From positions 532,493-596,492 of the forward strand of contig NZ_CH724126.1 of NCBI RefSeq assembly GCF_000153345.1: a stretch of DNA of 64,000 nucleotides, given 5' to 3'. This document shows positions 1 through 8,813 of the stretch, one piece after another. Source of the DNA: Neptuniibacter caesariensis. Its GTDB lineage: Bacteria; Pseudomonadota; Gammaproteobacteria; Pseudomonadales; Balneatricaceae. Numbering within the stretch: the stretch's first letter is position 1; each line of letters opens with the position of its first letter. The position numbers and the translations under genes were made by a program. Below the pieces are notes generated by a model. That model was given only the letters and a program-made list of their open reading frames with translations. It was not told the origin of the DNA and did not search any database.

Positions 1-270
1 CAGATTGCCCGTGACAACGGGTTGAAAGTATCAGAGCGCCGTCTGACTGTTGAAGAGCTTCTGGAACGTGCTGCAAAACCTGGTTGTGAAGCGGCTCTGT
101 CCGGTACTGCGGCCGTTCTGGCACCTGTAGGAACATTGGTTTACGGCGATAAAGAGTATACCGTTGGCGATGGTGGTATTGGTGAAACTACCCTGAAGCT
201 GCGTAAAGCCCTGAATGACATTCAGTGGGGTAAAGCGGAAGATAAGCACGGTTGGCTGACTGACGTTTAA
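1..270 (+). CDS. ilvE: Branched-chain amino acid aminotransferase, C-terminal fragment
   Basis: The window opens inside this gene: frame 1 is open from the first base and ends at TAA 268-270, giving the last 89 residues. The enzyme is PLP-dependent and interconverts branched-chain 2-oxo acids with leucine, isoleucine and valine. The visible part carries the fold-type IV C-terminal signature SGTAAVLAPVG, which corresponds to the cofactor-phosphate-binding SGTA stretch, and a tail ending in DIQWGKAEDKHGWL. The form DIQ(W/Y)G is typical of the longer, eukaryote-like (type II) transaminases rather than the short E. coli IlvE type. A strong bidirectional terminator follows, so this is the last gene of its transcript. 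The start and the catalytic lysine lie outside the window. Confidence 0.85.
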   Translation, partial: QIARDNGLKVSERRLTVEELLERAAKPGCEAALSGTAAVLAPVGTLVYGDKEYTVGDGGIGETTLKLRKALNDIQWGKAEDKHGWLTDV

Positions 271-284
271 TCGGCTTTAACCTT

Positions 285-314
285 AAAAAAAGCAGGCCTA
301 GGCCTGCTTTTTTT
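285..314. terminator. Bidirectional rho-independent terminator between ilvE and glnE
   Basis: An 8-bp perfect stem (AGCAGGCC, TA loop, GGCCTGCT, 291-308) has an A-run on its left and a T-run on its right. It therefore has a U-tract on either strand and can serve both convergent genes. Confidence 0.9.
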
Positions 315-326
315 ATGCCTGGGATA

Positions 327-3221
327 TTACTGCATCGTCTTTTCCCAGATGCAGGCAACAGCCTGACGCATATCTTTCATCTCAGAATCTGAAATTGTAT
401 TTGAACGTTCCTGCAAGGTTTGCCTGTGTCCTACCGCCCGGTAGGCTTTATAGGCTTCGCGCAGTGTTTCAGCTTCTTCAGAACTAATGAGCTCAGTTCG
501 TTCAGCCGCATCGAGAATTCGAATGTTGTCGGTAAACTCATAGAGCTCAGGGTACTGCTGAGCATTTAGTAGCGTTAAGTACTGTACCAGGAACTCGATA
601 TCCACAATTCCACCGCGATCATGCTTGAGATGGAAAACCGGATTCTCTTCGTTACTACTGTTTTTACTGCCCAGATGCGAGCGCATCTTCTCGCGCATCT
701 CTGCCACTTCTTCCAGTAGCTTTCCTTTTTCCCTCGGCAGAGAAAGGATCTGCGCGCGTACCTCTTCGAAGCGTTGCTGCAGTTGGGTATCGCCAGCAAC
801 CATGCGGGCACGAACCAATGCCTGGTGTTCCCATGTCCAGGCCTCTTTGTTCTGGTAATCAGAGAAGGATTTCAATGAACTTACCAATAGTCCGGAGTTG
901 CCGGAAGGGCGCAGGCGCATATCCACTTCATAGAGTTGCCCGGAGGTTGTGAAGGTATTGAGGATATGGATGATCTTCTGTCCAAGACGGGTAAAGAAAA
1001 CCGAATTAGCTATCTGCTTGTCGCCATCGGTAAACAGGTTAGGATCGGAATCATGGATAAATACCAGATCTAAATCGGATCCATAAGAGAGCTCAATCCC
1101 CCCCATCTTGCCATAACCCAACACGATAAAGTCAGGATTGCACGGCACACCTGCTGATTTCTGCGGAGATCCATGCTTCTCAGTCATGATCTTCCAGGCG
1201 ATATCCACAACTGCTTCGAGAATAACCTCAGCTGTCCAGGTGAGGTAATCGCTGACTTTCATCAAAGGAAGAGCGCCTGTTATTTCAGAGGCTGCAACTT
1301 TTAGCGAATGGGCGTTTTTAAAGTAACGCAAGCAGTCCATCAACTGTTCGGTATCTTCTTCCGGGATACGCAGCAACTGCTGTCGGAGTTCACTATTTAA
1401 CTGCTCTTTATTGGGTGGTGAGTACAGCGAGTTCGGATCAATCAGTTCATCCAGCAAGATCGGTTGCTTAGTGAGCTTTTCCGAGAACCAGTTTGAAGCG
1501 GAGCAAAGTTTCACTAACTGTTGCGATGCAACGGGGTTCTCGGCCAGCAGCACTAAATAGGCTGAACGGCGCAGGATCGCTTGAATTAACTGAAGGACCC
1601 GTCCAAGGGTCTCCGTCGAATTTTCAACCTGAGATGTCTCGCGCAATAGAATAGGCAGAACCGCAAGAAGTCTTTCCTGAGCGATTTGCTGCAACATCTT
1701 AACCGTGCGGGACTGACGTAAAGAATCGATGAGCTCCCATGCTTTAGCTGCATCGTCAAAGCCCTGTTCATTAAGAATCTCAACCGCGTGCTCTTCTTCC
1801 AGATCATCATTCCATAGCGACAACCAGGTTTGATCTTCGCAGCCTTGTTCATCTTGCTCGCTTTCCTCACTAGGTGCGATCAGGTCAGCAAAATGGATAC
1901 GGACATTATTACGATAGTTTTCCAGGCTCTCGGTAAAGCCTTCCCAGCTATCAAAGCCCATACTGTAGGCAAGGCGAAGTTGTTCCTGTTCGTCTATCGG
2001 GAGCTCCTGAGTCTGCTTATCAGCCACCGCCTGGATAGCATGCTCTGCATTGCGCAAGAATTCATAAGCTTCCATTAGTTCATCGGATGCCTGTTGAGGC
2101 ATCCCTACGGCCTCAGGTAGAACAGGGAGTACTTTGCATAGTTCTCTTTGTTGCAAGCGTGCGTCACGGCCACCTCGTAATAACTGGAAAACCTGTGCGA
2201 TAAACTCGACTTCCCGAATGCCGCCGGAGCCAAGCTTAACGTTATTGTTTAAACCCTTGCGACGGACTTCGCGGTTGATCATCTCTTTCATCTCACGAAG
2301 AGAGTCAAAAGCGCTGAAGTCGATATATTTACGGTAAACGAAAGGGCGCAGGATCTGCATGAGCTCGGCGCCGGCTTCCTGATCACCTGCCATGACTCGA
2401 GCTTTGATCATGGCATAGCGTTCCCACTCGCGACCATGCTCCTGGTAGTAACCCTCCATTGCATCAAAACTGATGACCAGCGGTCCAGCCGAGCCGAAGG
2501 GGCGCAGGCGCATATCGACACGGAACACAAACCCGTCGATGGTGGTGTTATCCAGTGCCTGGATGAGTTTCTTACCCAGGCGGATAAAGAAATCCTGGTT
2601 ATCCAGGCATTTTTTACTGCCCTCTGTTTCACCGTTTTCCGGATAAACAAAGATCAGATCAATATCAGACGATAGATTGAGCTCATTCGCGCCTAGTTTA
2701 CCCATCCCCAGGACAACCATACGTTGCGGCTTGCGAGAGTGGCGGCCGGTAGGTGTGCCCCAGCGTTCACATGCCTGATCGTAGAGCCAGTTCATGGTCT
2801 GTTCTACACAGGCATCGGCAAGCCAAGATAATTCACGCGTTGTGTTGCGCATGTCACTGGCACGGGTCAGATCACGAAAGATCAGGCGGGTTTGTTCCCT
2901 TTGGCGAAATTTACGTACCGCCTGGTGCAGCTGCTCTTCGGTTTCAACAACGGAGAGAAGGTTGTTCAGGCTTTCCTGATACTGATTGTCATGGTAACTG
3001 GAGTAGAGATCGCCACTGTTCAGTAGTGAAGGGAGTATTTCAGGGGAGCGACCAAACTGTTCTGCAACAAAATTACTACCGGTGAGTACGCGGCTTAGGT
3101 CCTCAGCAAACTGTTCCGGGATATTGTCTAAGGTTTCCAGTACAGAGCTAACTTGTTCCCAGTTATGTTTTAGTATTGGATGCAGCGCTGATGGCAGGTT
3201 GTTTAAGTTGGCTTGCAGCAT
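327..3221 (-). CDS. glnE: Bifunctional glutamine synthetase adenylyltransferase/deadenylyltransferase
   Basis: GlnE tunes nitrogen assimilation by attaching AMP to, or removing it from, a tyrosine of glutamine synthetase, under control of PII protein and glutamine. The 964 residues match the usual length of about 950. Both nucleotidyltransferase domains are visible through their G-G-x-D-x-D motifs: one near residues 172-188 (GMGKLGANELNLSSDIDL; N-terminal, deadenylylating half) and one near 699-718 (GYGKMGGIELSYGSDLDL; C-terminal, adenylylating half). The two motifs are intact, so both activities should be present. It lies 72 bp downstream of the CYTH/CHAD gene on the same strand, the same ygiF-glnE pairing known from E. 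coli, which suggests cotranscription. Confidence 0.96.
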   Translation of the reverse strand: MLQANLNNLPSALHPILKHNWEQVSSVLETLDNIPEQFAEDLSRVLTGSNFVAEQFGRSPEILPSLLNSGDLYSSYHDNQYQESLNNLLSVVETEEQLHQAVRKFRQREQTRLIFRDLTRASDMRNTTRELSWLADACVEQTMNWLYDQACERWGTPTGRHSRKPQRMVVLGMGKLGANELNLSSDIDLIFVYPENGETEGSKKCLDNQDFFIRLGKKLIQALDNTTIDGFVFRVDMRLRPFGSAGPLVISFDAMEGYYQEHGREWERYAMIKARVMAGDQEAGAELMQILRPFVYRKYIDFSAFDSLREMKEMINREVRRKGLNNNVKLGSGGIREVEFIAQVFQLLRGGRDARLQQRELCKVLPVLPEAVGMPQQASDELMEAYEFLRNAEHAIQAVADKQTQELPIDEQEQLRLAYSMGFDSWEGFTESLENYRNNVRIHFADLIAPSEESEQDEQGCEDQTWLSLWNDDLEEEHAVEILNEQGFDDAAKAWELIDSLRQSRTVKMLQQIAQERLLAVLPILLRETSQVENSTETLGRVLQLIQAILRRSAYLVLLAENPVASQQLVKLCSASNWFSEKLTKQPILLDELIDPNSLYSPPNKEQLNSELRQQLLRIPEEDTEQLMDCLRYFKNAHSLKVAASEITGALPLMKVSDYLTWTAEVILEAVVDIAWKIMTEKHGSPQKSAGVPCNPDFIVLGYGKMGGIELSYGSDLDLVFIHDSDPNLFTDGDKQIANSVFFTRLGQKIIHILNTFTTSGQLYEVDMRLRPSGNSGLLVSSLKSFSDYQNKEAWTWEHQALVRARMVAGDTQLQQRFEEVRAQILSLPREKGKLLEEVAEMREKMRSHLGSKNSSNEENPVFHLKHDRGGIVDIEFLVQYLTLLNAQQYPELYEFTDNIRILDAAERTELISSEEAETLREAYKAYRAVGHRQTLQERSNTISDSEMKDMRQAVACIWEKTMQ

Positions 3222-3293
3222 AGTTGAGGCTTCTCCTGAAACGAATCCTTCTAGTTTAACAATGGAGATCAGGGCGAACCCTGATGCTTGTCA

Positions 3294-4412
3294 TTATTCC
3301 TTTATAGGGCTTAGTGCAATTTCCTGGTGTTGCTCGTTCCAGCGGTCGCGCCAGGGTTGTTCGATTAACTGATCAGAGATGAGCAATGCAAGAATCCCCG
3401 GTTCAGCGGTTTGTAGCAGAACTTCCATTCTTGCAGCAGCTTTACTTTCATGCTTTTTCAGCCATTCGCTGTCTTCAATGCCTGAGAGGGTCTTAACCCG
3501 GGTCCAGGCATTAATATCGCGAATTTGGCGGATGAGCTTTGTCAGAAGTTGCTCTATCTCACCATCGGGCTCAGCAGGAATCACATCACTGAAGGTTTCA
3601 AAAAGCGCACCTGTATTTCGCAATGAATCCAGGGCCAGAGGAATATAGTCCCAGTTTTTTGTGAAGCGCCAGGCTTCAAAGTAACGTGGCCATAGCGTCA
3701 ACTCAGTGACCAGTAGCTGGCAAAACGCTTGCTCTAAAGTGGTTTCTTCATCAAAAACTGCTTCGGGGCGCTTAACCTGATATTTCTCAGTTGAAAGAAG
3801 TCGGTAACCGCGTTCGGCTTTGCTGATATCACTGATATAGAGAGGAACATGTCGCGCGAGCTGCAAAGCAACTTTTACTAACTCGCTGGCTTCCCCTTCC
3901 AGTAACTCAAGCTCCAGTTCACAAAGAGGATCTTCGAGCCCCGCTGCTGTCACTGTGCCTTCATCAAGGGCGATCTCAGCCTTTAGAGGGTTCCCCTGGC
4001 TATCCAGAGTATCCAGTATCCAAAGGGTACGGTTAAAATTGGTGCTGAAAACAGGGGCAATCCTTTTTTGTAGTTCACTGTCTTCAAGCGCCTTTGGCCA
4101 TTCAGCCTCTGATAGCAGGTTATAATTCAGCTCTTCTGAATCGAGTAGCCATTCCCACTCTTTTCGGCTGTGCATGCCCGCTTCACTAGAACCGCTGGTT
4201 TTTAATGTCTGAATCAGCTGATCACCTTTTTGGCGGATACGCAGGGCAACGCGATGTTCGGTGAGTTTCTGGTCAGGCGTGTCGAAGTAGGTATTACCTA
4301 ACTGTTGTTGCCCTAATTCCCGGATCTGTTCAGAGCGGAACAGGGGCTGTTGTTTTAAAGAGCCTACATGATGAGGGCTGAGGGTTAGTTTAAGCTCGAC
4401 TTCCAATGCCAT
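3294..4412 (-). CDS. ygiF: CYTH and CHAD domain protein, inorganic triphosphatase type
   Basis: The protein starts with the CYTH signature EVELKL (residues 4-9, an ExExK pattern) that lines the triphosphate tunnel of this superfamily. Later basic and acidic strands (RIRQKGD, ELELELLEGE) fit the CYTH barrel. The C-terminal 150 residues are helical and basic and resemble a CHAD domain, which is associated with polyphosphate binding. At 372 residues it is shorter than E. coli YgiF (about 433), so the CHAD part may be reduced. Family knowledge: YgiF hydrolyses inorganic triphosphate. The position directly upstream of glnE matches E. coli. The link between the two functions is not known. Confidence 0.85.
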   Translation of the reverse strand: MALEVELKLTLSPHHVGSLKQQPLFRSEQIRELGQQQLGNTYFDTPDQKLTEHRVALRIRQKGDQLIQTLKTSGSSEAGMHSRKEWEWLLDSEELNYNLLSEAEWPKALEDSELQKRIAPVFSTNFNRTLWILDTLDSQGNPLKAEIALDEGTVTAAGLEDPLCELELELLEGEASELVKVALQLARHVPLYISDISKAERGYRLLSTEKYQVKRPEAVFDEETTLEQAFCQLLVTELTLWPRYFEAWRFTKNWDYIPLALDSLRNTGALFETFSDVIPAEPDGEIEQLLTKLIRQIRDINAWTRVKTLSGIEDSEWLKKHESKAAARMEVLLQTAEPGILALLISDQLIEQPWRDRWNEQHQEIALSPIKE

Positions 4413-4753
4413 TTATTTCTTGTCTCTACTCTAGCTTGAAGCTCAGACTCTTTTAAGTGGTCTTTATGGCTTCCAGGGTTGTTCTGTATCTGTCTTAGTC
4501 TATATCAGACTACACCTGGGTAAAATGGAGCTGGAATCATAAACGGGTGACTGAGTTAGATAATTTTACTCGGATAGTTACTCAGCCTATTTTTATTACT
4601 CCTGACACTTTGCTTCTGCGTTGTTTTACTCACTTGACAAGGTTTCCTTTATTAATCAGTTAAAGCAACGAGATCAGTATTTGGCTTTTGAGCAGATAAA
4701 GCCTACAGTAGCCATATCAAAAATGATTAAACAGAACTGCTTGTAGACCTGCT
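4413..4753. other. Divergent intergenic region between ygiF and argA
   Basis: These 341 bases separate two divergently transcribed genes and must hold both promoters. A perfect TTGACA (4634-4639) is a candidate -35 for argA, but the base run 17 nt further on (CAGTTA) is a poor -10. I did not find a convincing pair of ArgR-type boxes or a terminator. The base composition is AT-rich compared with the flanking genes. Confidence 0.4.
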
Positions 4754-6091
4754 GTGAACGACGACACCAAACAATACGTCAACTGGTTCCGCCACTCTTC
4801 CCCTTATATTAATGCGCACCGGGGCCATACTTTTGTCCTGATGCTGAGTGGAGAAGCGGTTGCCGATCCGAATTTTGCTAACATTGTGCACGATATTGCT
4901 CTGCTTAATAGTCTGGGGGTGCGCTTAGTACTTGTGCATGGGTCTCGTCCACAGATTGAAGAACGCCTGCAGCAGAAGCAGATCGGTACTCGTCTGCATC
5001 ATCACCTTCGTGTTACTGATCAGGATACCCTGACCTGTGTTATTGAGGCTTCAGCTATTGTCAGGGCTGAGGTCGAGGCGCGCTTATCGCTTGGGTTACC
5101 TAATACGCCCATGGCAGGATCGCGAATTAAAGTCGTTTCCGGAAACTTTGTGACCGCCAAGCCTGTTGGGGTTCTGGATGGTGTCGATATGGCGCATACT
5201 GGCCAGGTACGCCGACTTGACAGTGATGCGATCCGTCAGCAGTTGGATGATGGCAATATTGTTCTGCTCTCTAATCTGGGTTATTCACCGACTGGTGAGC
5301 TATTCAATATCGCAGCGGAAGATGTTGCGACCTGCACTGCTGCGGCCGTTCAGGCGGAAAAGCTCATTTTGTTTGGCGCTGATCAGGGGGTGAAGGACAG
5401 TTCCGGTCAGTTACGCAGTGAGCTGCTTACCCGAAAGGCGGAAAGGCTGGTGGCTCAGTATCTGTCATCATTACAAGATAGTGATAAGCCGCACACGGAA
5501 CTATCCCGTCATCTTGAGGCCGCTGTGAATGCATGCCGGAGTGGTGTTAATCGTTGTCATCTGATCAGTTATAAAGAGGACGGCGCGCTGCTGGGTGAAC
5601 TGTTCACCCGTGATGGTGAAGGCACCATGGTCTTGCAGGAGTCCTATGAAAAGCTCCGCCAGGCTAGCATTGAAGATGTTGGCGCGGTAATGGAGTTGAT
5701 TCAACCACTTGAACAGGATGGTACGCTGGTTCGTCGATCCCGTGAAGTGCTGGAAAATGAGATCGAACGCTTTACTCTGATTGAGCGAGATGGCGTGGTG
5801 ATCGGATGTGCTGCGCTTTATCCCTTCCCGGAAGAGAATATGGGCGAGCTGGCTTGTGTAGTTGTATCTGCGGAATACAAGGGTGGCTCCAGAGGCGACA
5901 AACTGCTGACTGCGATTGAGAAACAAGCAACGGATGCAGGGCTAGAGCAGTTGTTTGTCCTGACCACCAAAACTGCTCATTGGTTTGTTGAGAGAGGGTT
6001 CTCTGAACACAAGGTGGAACAATTGCCGAGCGAGAAGAAAGCGATTTTCAACCTACAACGAAATTCAAAGGTATTCGTAAAGTCCCTTTAG
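4754..6091 (+). CDS. argA: Amino-acid N-acetyltransferase (N-acetylglutamate synthase)
   Basis: ArgA acetylates glutamate with acetyl-CoA, the first step of the acetylated arginine pathway, and is normally inhibited by arginine. The 445-residue protein has the usual two parts. Residues 1 to about 285 form an amino-acid-kinase-like domain (VLVHGSRPQIEERL, VDMAHTGQVRRLD), and residues 295-435 form a GNAT acetyltransferase domain (ELACVVVSAEYKGGSRGDKL binds CoA). The start is a GTG: a stop codon lies in frame 30 bases upstream and no ATG fits. Its stop codon overlaps that of the convergent sensor kinase by 4 bases, with no terminator between. Confidence 0.95.
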   Translation: MNDDTKQYVNWFRHSSPYINAHRGHTFVLMLSGEAVADPNFANIVHDIALLNSLGVRLVLVHGSRPQIEERLQQKQIGTRLHHHLRVTDQDTLTCVIEASAIVRAEVEARLSLGLPNTPMAGSRIKVVSGNFVTAKPVGVLDGVDMAHTGQVRRLDSDAIRQQLDDGNIVLLSNLGYSPTGELFNIAAEDVATCTAAAVQAEKLILFGADQGVKDSSGQLRSELLTRKAERLVAQYLSSLQDSDKPHTELSRHLEAAVNACRSGVNRCHLISYKEDGALLGELFTRDGEGTMVLQESYEKLRQASIEDVGAVMELIQPLEQDGTLVRRSREVLENEIERFTLIERDGVVIGCAALYPFPEENMGELACVVVSAEYKGGSRGDKLLTAIEKQATDAGLEQLFVLTTKTAHWFVERGFSEHKVEQLPSEKKAIFNLQRNSKVFVKSL

Positions 6092-7449
6092 TCAGGGAAG
6101 TGCAATACAAAACAGGCTCCCCCTAGAGGGGAGTCTTTTACTTCGATCTGGCCCTGATAACTGCTAACAATATCGGTTGCCACTGATAGACCGATACCTT
6201 GTCCCTGTATTGAAGTGTCCAGCCTCGCGCCCCTCTGAAGAATCACTTGACGCATCTCTGGCGTGACACCAGGTCCATCATCACAGATGGTCAGTTTAAG
6301 CTCACCGCCTTGCTGTTTGCCGGTGACTTTTACCTGACAGTTTCCATATTTGAAAGCGTTTTCCATGATGTTTCCGAGCACTTCCATCAGATCTCGTTCG
6401 TCACCAAAGAAGGTCAGGTCCTGGTCAAGTTCTACCTCTGATTGCACTTCTTTATTGCGGTAAACCTTGCTTAACGCTGCCAGCATACGCTCGATAATCG
6501 GCGTAACAGGTACGGCTTTGCCTAATGGTTTGTTCTGGCTTTTCACTGCCCGGCTCAATTGATACTGGACAATCTGATCCATTCGCTCGACCTGCTCACT
6601 GACCAGCGATTGATAAGTGTGTAGCTCGTGTTCTTCAAGCTCGGCACCTCGCATCACAGCAAGTGGTGTTTTTAGACTGTGGGCCAGATCACCCAGCGTG
6701 TTGCGATAACGTTCTTGTTGTTTTCGCTCGCTCTCAATTAGTCCGTTGAGGTTGTGGGTAACTGGTTCGACCTCATCGGGGTAATTGCCGAGTAGCTTTT
6801 CGGATTTGCCAGACTCGATCGCTTTTAGATCTTTTGCCAAACGGCGTAATGGGAAGAGCCCCCAATGCATTATCAGGGTTTGCGCGAGCAGGGCGACCAG
6901 AAAAATGATCCCCATCCATAAAATGAGTTGGTTGTTGTAGGCCTTCATGTCACGGATGACTAGAGCATCAGATTCCATCACCGTGAACAGATAAGACTTC
7001 TCCTGACCCTGGGCTTCCCAGATGATACGAAGCTGGAAGCTAAACAACTGATTCTCAGTTAAATGCTCAAATTTGGGCTCGCCCGTATTGAGGCCGCTTA
7101 AGTTAATTGCTTCAGATAATTTAGGATCGTCGAGCAGGACCGAAGATAAGGAACGCCAGACAATATTGCCCTGATTGTCATGTATGGCTCCGTATAGACC
7201 AGAGTCAATTTTTTCGTAGCGTGGTTCCGGGAGCCGTTCAGAAAACTGGATATGGTCTTCTTTTAATTCAACTGCGCCGAGCAGTAAGAAGACCTGCAAT
7301 TGCAGGCGATCTTTCACTGAATTTTCCAGACTGTACTGATAAGCATTGCTCAGGGCAAAGCCTGCGATCAGTAAAACAATGGGCAGAATGACAGTGGAGG
7401 CGATCAGAAGTCGCCCCTGCAGGGAGTGCAGGGGGGATTTAATATTCAC
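6088..7449 (-). CDS. PhoQ-like membrane sensor histidine kinase
   Basis: This is the sensor of a two-component pair with the response regulator just upstream (8-bp gap). Hydrophobic segments at about 15-35 and 175-195 flank a periplasmic domain of about 140 residues. A HAMP-like linker follows, then the H-box LAHSLKTPLAV with phospho-acceptor His257, the N-box with Asn364, and glycine boxes DDGPGV (390-395) and GQGIGL (416-421). All catalytic motifs are intact. Overall layout and the partner resemble the PhoQ/PhoP family, which responds to divalent cations or antimicrobial peptides in other bacteria; the ligand here is not known. The start is GTG. Confidence 0.85.
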   Translation of the reverse strand: MNIKSPLHSLQGRLLIASTVILPIVLLIAGFALSNAYQYSLENSVKDRLQLQVFLLLGAVELKEDHIQFSERLPEPRYEKIDSGLYGAIHDNQGNIVWRSLSSVLLDDPKLSEAINLSGLNTGEPKFEHLTENQLFSFQLRIIWEAQGQEKSYLFTVMESDALVIRDMKAYNNQLILWMGIIFLVALLAQTLIMHWGLFPLRRLAKDLKAIESGKSEKLLGNYPDEVEPVTHNLNGLIESERKQQERYRNTLGDLAHSLKTPLAVMRGAELEEHELHTYQSLVSEQVERMDQIVQYQLSRAVKSQNKPLGKAVPVTPIIERMLAALSKVYRNKEVQSEVELDQDLTFFGDERDLMEVLGNIMENAFKYGNCQVKVTGKQQGGELKLTICDDGPGVTPEMRQVILQRGARLDTSIQGQGIGLSVATDIVSSYQGQIEVKDSPLGGACFVLHFPD

Positions 7450-7457
7450 GCGTACGT

Positions 7458-8147
7458 TTACTCACTACTGGAATCAGCTGTCAGGGCAAAACGATAGCCG
7501 AGCCCTCGGACAGTTGTGATCGGCTGGAGATCCTGATCAGGGTCGAGTTTTTGGCGAAGGCGACGGATAAAGACTTCCAATACGTTACTGTCGCGATCAA
7601 AGTCCTGATGGTAGAGGTGCTCAGTGAGTTCGCTTTTAGAGATGGTTTTGCCAGCATTCAGAACCAGATATTCAAAGGTTCGATACTCATAGCTGGTTAA
7701 TTTCACTGGCTCATTATGGCGATAAACCACCCGGCCTGTGGTATCCATTTTTATCGGACCAAACTCTAACACCGGTTTAGAGTGACCTGCAGCGCGTCGC
7801 AACAGCGCATTCAGGCGAGCCTGAAGCTCTTCCATATGGAAAGGTTTGACAAGATAGTCATCTGCGCCGGCTTCTAAGCCCTCTACCTTATCCTGCCAGT
7901 CGCCCCGGGCAGTTAAGATGATGATCGGGAACTCTTTGCCGTCATCGCGCCATTGGCGGATCACCTCAATACCGGATAGCTTAGGTAGCCCAAGATCAAC
8001 AATGGCTAGATCGTACGGGTACTCCTGCCCCAGATAGAGTGCTTCTTCGCCGTCAGCGGTTTCTTCAACGGTGTAGTTTTTATTTTCCAGAGCAGTGACC
8101 AATTGGCGACGTAGATCCGGATCGTCCTCAACTACCAATAATTTCAT
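7458..8147 (-). CDS. PhoP-like OmpR-family response regulator
   Basis: The 229-residue protein has a receiver domain with acidic pocket Glu7-Asp8-Asp9, phospho-acceptor Asp51, Thr79 and Lys101. It is followed by a winged-helix DNA-binding domain of OmpR type (TSYEYRTFEYLVLNAG, then VLEVFIRRLRQKLD and TVRGLGYRF). These are the hallmarks of a regulator that dimerises on phosphorylation and binds tandem half-sites. It is sandwiched between the PepSY gene (3-bp gap) and the sensor kinase, so all three form one operon. Sequence flavour is closest to PhoP. Target genes are not visible from this window. Confidence 0.9.
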   Translation of the reverse strand: MKLLVVEDDPDLRRQLVTALENKNYTVEETADGEEALYLGQEYPYDLAIVDLGLPKLSGIEVIRQWRDDGKEFPIIILTARGDWQDKVEGLEAGADDYLVKPFHMEELQARLNALLRRAAGHSKPVLEFGPIKMDTTGRVVYRHNEPVKLTSYEYRTFEYLVLNAGKTISKSELTEHLYHQDFDRDSNVLEVFIRRLRQKLDPDQDLQPITTVRGLGYRFALTADSSSE

Positions 8148-8150
8148 TCT

Positions 8151-8429
8151 TTATCTCTCCGTGTCAGGGGTAATGACTTGACCGTTTTGGCTATCGATCA
8201 TAATTTCTTTGACCCTGCCTTCATTTACCAAACGAATCTTATAGACCGCACGGCCCTTAAATTCAGCGGTTTCCGTTTTTATGACTTCTCCGCCTGTTGT
8301 CTCAATAGCAAGCTGCATTGCTTGTTTCAAAGACAAAGGGGAGGGATCAGCAGCGGCAGCAACCGGAGCCGCAAGGCCTGTCGATAAACTCAGTGTCAGC
8401 ACAGCATTGAGTAACTGCCGTTTTAACAT
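8151..8429 (-). CDS. Exported PepSY-domain protein, first gene of the PhoPQ-like operon
   Basis: A small secreted or periplasmic protein of 92 residues. A signal peptide is clear (KR start, hydrophobic LLNAVLTLSLSTGLA, cleavage likely after AAA near residue 29). One PepSY domain follows (LKQAMQLAIETTGG, then AVYKIRLVNEGRVKEIMID and a GQVI end). PepSY domains often inhibit proteases or sense envelope conditions. Small PepSY proteins next to PhoPQ-type systems are common in marine gammaproteobacteria, where they could modulate the kinase; that role is inference. I chose the ATG at 8429 over a GTG five codons upstream because an AGGT Shine-Dalgarno sits 8 bases before it. Confidence 0.8.
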   Translation of the reverse strand: MLKRQLLNAVLTLSLSTGLAAPVAAAADPSPLSLKQAMQLAIETTGGEVIKTETAEFKGRAVYKIRLVNEGRVKEIMIDSQNGQVITPDTER

Positions 8430-8553
8430 GTACTTAAACCTCACGATGACCCGTTATTACTAGAGATAAGTATCCGTAACATAGGATAAAGAGTAAATAG
8501 AAATGAACGTAGAAAGAAGTTTAAGCGTTGGAAACTGTATGAAGGGTGAACGG

Positions 8554-8576
8554 CTGGGTGGGCGTAACCCACCCAG
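8554..8576. repeat. 9-bp stem-loop downstream of the DUF2892 gene
   Basis: CTGGGTGGG (8554-8562), a CGTAA loop and CCCACCCAG (8568-8576) form a GC-rich perfect hairpin eight bases past the stop of the small membrane gene. There is no T-run on either strand, so it is not a classical terminator. It may stabilise a transcript end. Confidence 0.6.
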
Positions 8577-8583
8577 AGGGAGG

Positions 8584-8781
8584 TTACGATTCAGAGCATT
8601 TAGCGCAGGTGCTGATTCCCAGAACTTTATATAAAGGGCACCAGCCAAATAGCGCAATCAAAATGACCGGTACGCCCAGCCAGCCCCAGATGGTTTGCGG
8701 GCCTACGAACACCAGTGCGATTAGCACGAGTCCAATAACGATACGGAGCATCTTATCCAGATTACCAATATTCTTTTCCAT
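8584..8781 (-). CDS. DUF2892 (YgaP-like) small inner-membrane protein
   Basis: This 65-residue protein has the pattern of the DUF2892 family: a short amphipathic start (KNIGNLDKMLRI), a hydrophobic helix (VIGLVLIALVFVG), the turn GPQTIWGWLG, a second helix (VPVILIALFGWC) and the ending CPLYKVLGISTCAKC. The terminal CxxC and the earlier Cys are typical. In YgaP this segment is fused to a rhodanese domain; here it stands alone. A GAGGA Shine-Dalgarno precedes the ATG. It lies directly downstream of a Crp/Fnr-type regulator and has its own candidate promoter with a palindrome, so control by that regulator is likely. The biochemical role is not known. Confidence 0.85.
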   Translation of the reverse strand: MEKNIGNLDKMLRIVIGLVLIALVFVGPQTIWGWLGVPVILIALFGWCPLYKVLGISTCAKCSES

Positions 8782-8813
8782 GATTCTGTCCTCGATAAAT
8801 AACTTATGGGGCT

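Noticed and set aside
2753-3085. Plus-strand open frame of 110 codons
   Set aside because: It lies antisense to glnE in a region with clear GlnE homology, has no family similarity and no Shine-Dalgarno. It is a shadow.
4413-4753. ArgR operator before argA
   Set aside because: AT-rich runs exist but no pair of 18-bp ARG boxes with correct spacing could be made out.
5501-5926. Minus-strand open frame of 141 codons
   Set aside because: It is antisense to the argA linker and acetyltransferase domain; the plus-strand protein is conserved throughout.
8554-8576. Terminator for the DUF2892 gene
   Set aside because: The hairpin is strong but has no U-tract on either strand, so it is listed as a repeat only.
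8460-8657. Minus-strand open frame of 65 codons overlapping the DUF2892 end
   Set aside because: It overlaps the DUF2892 gene and a hairpin in another frame, with no signal sequence or family similarity.
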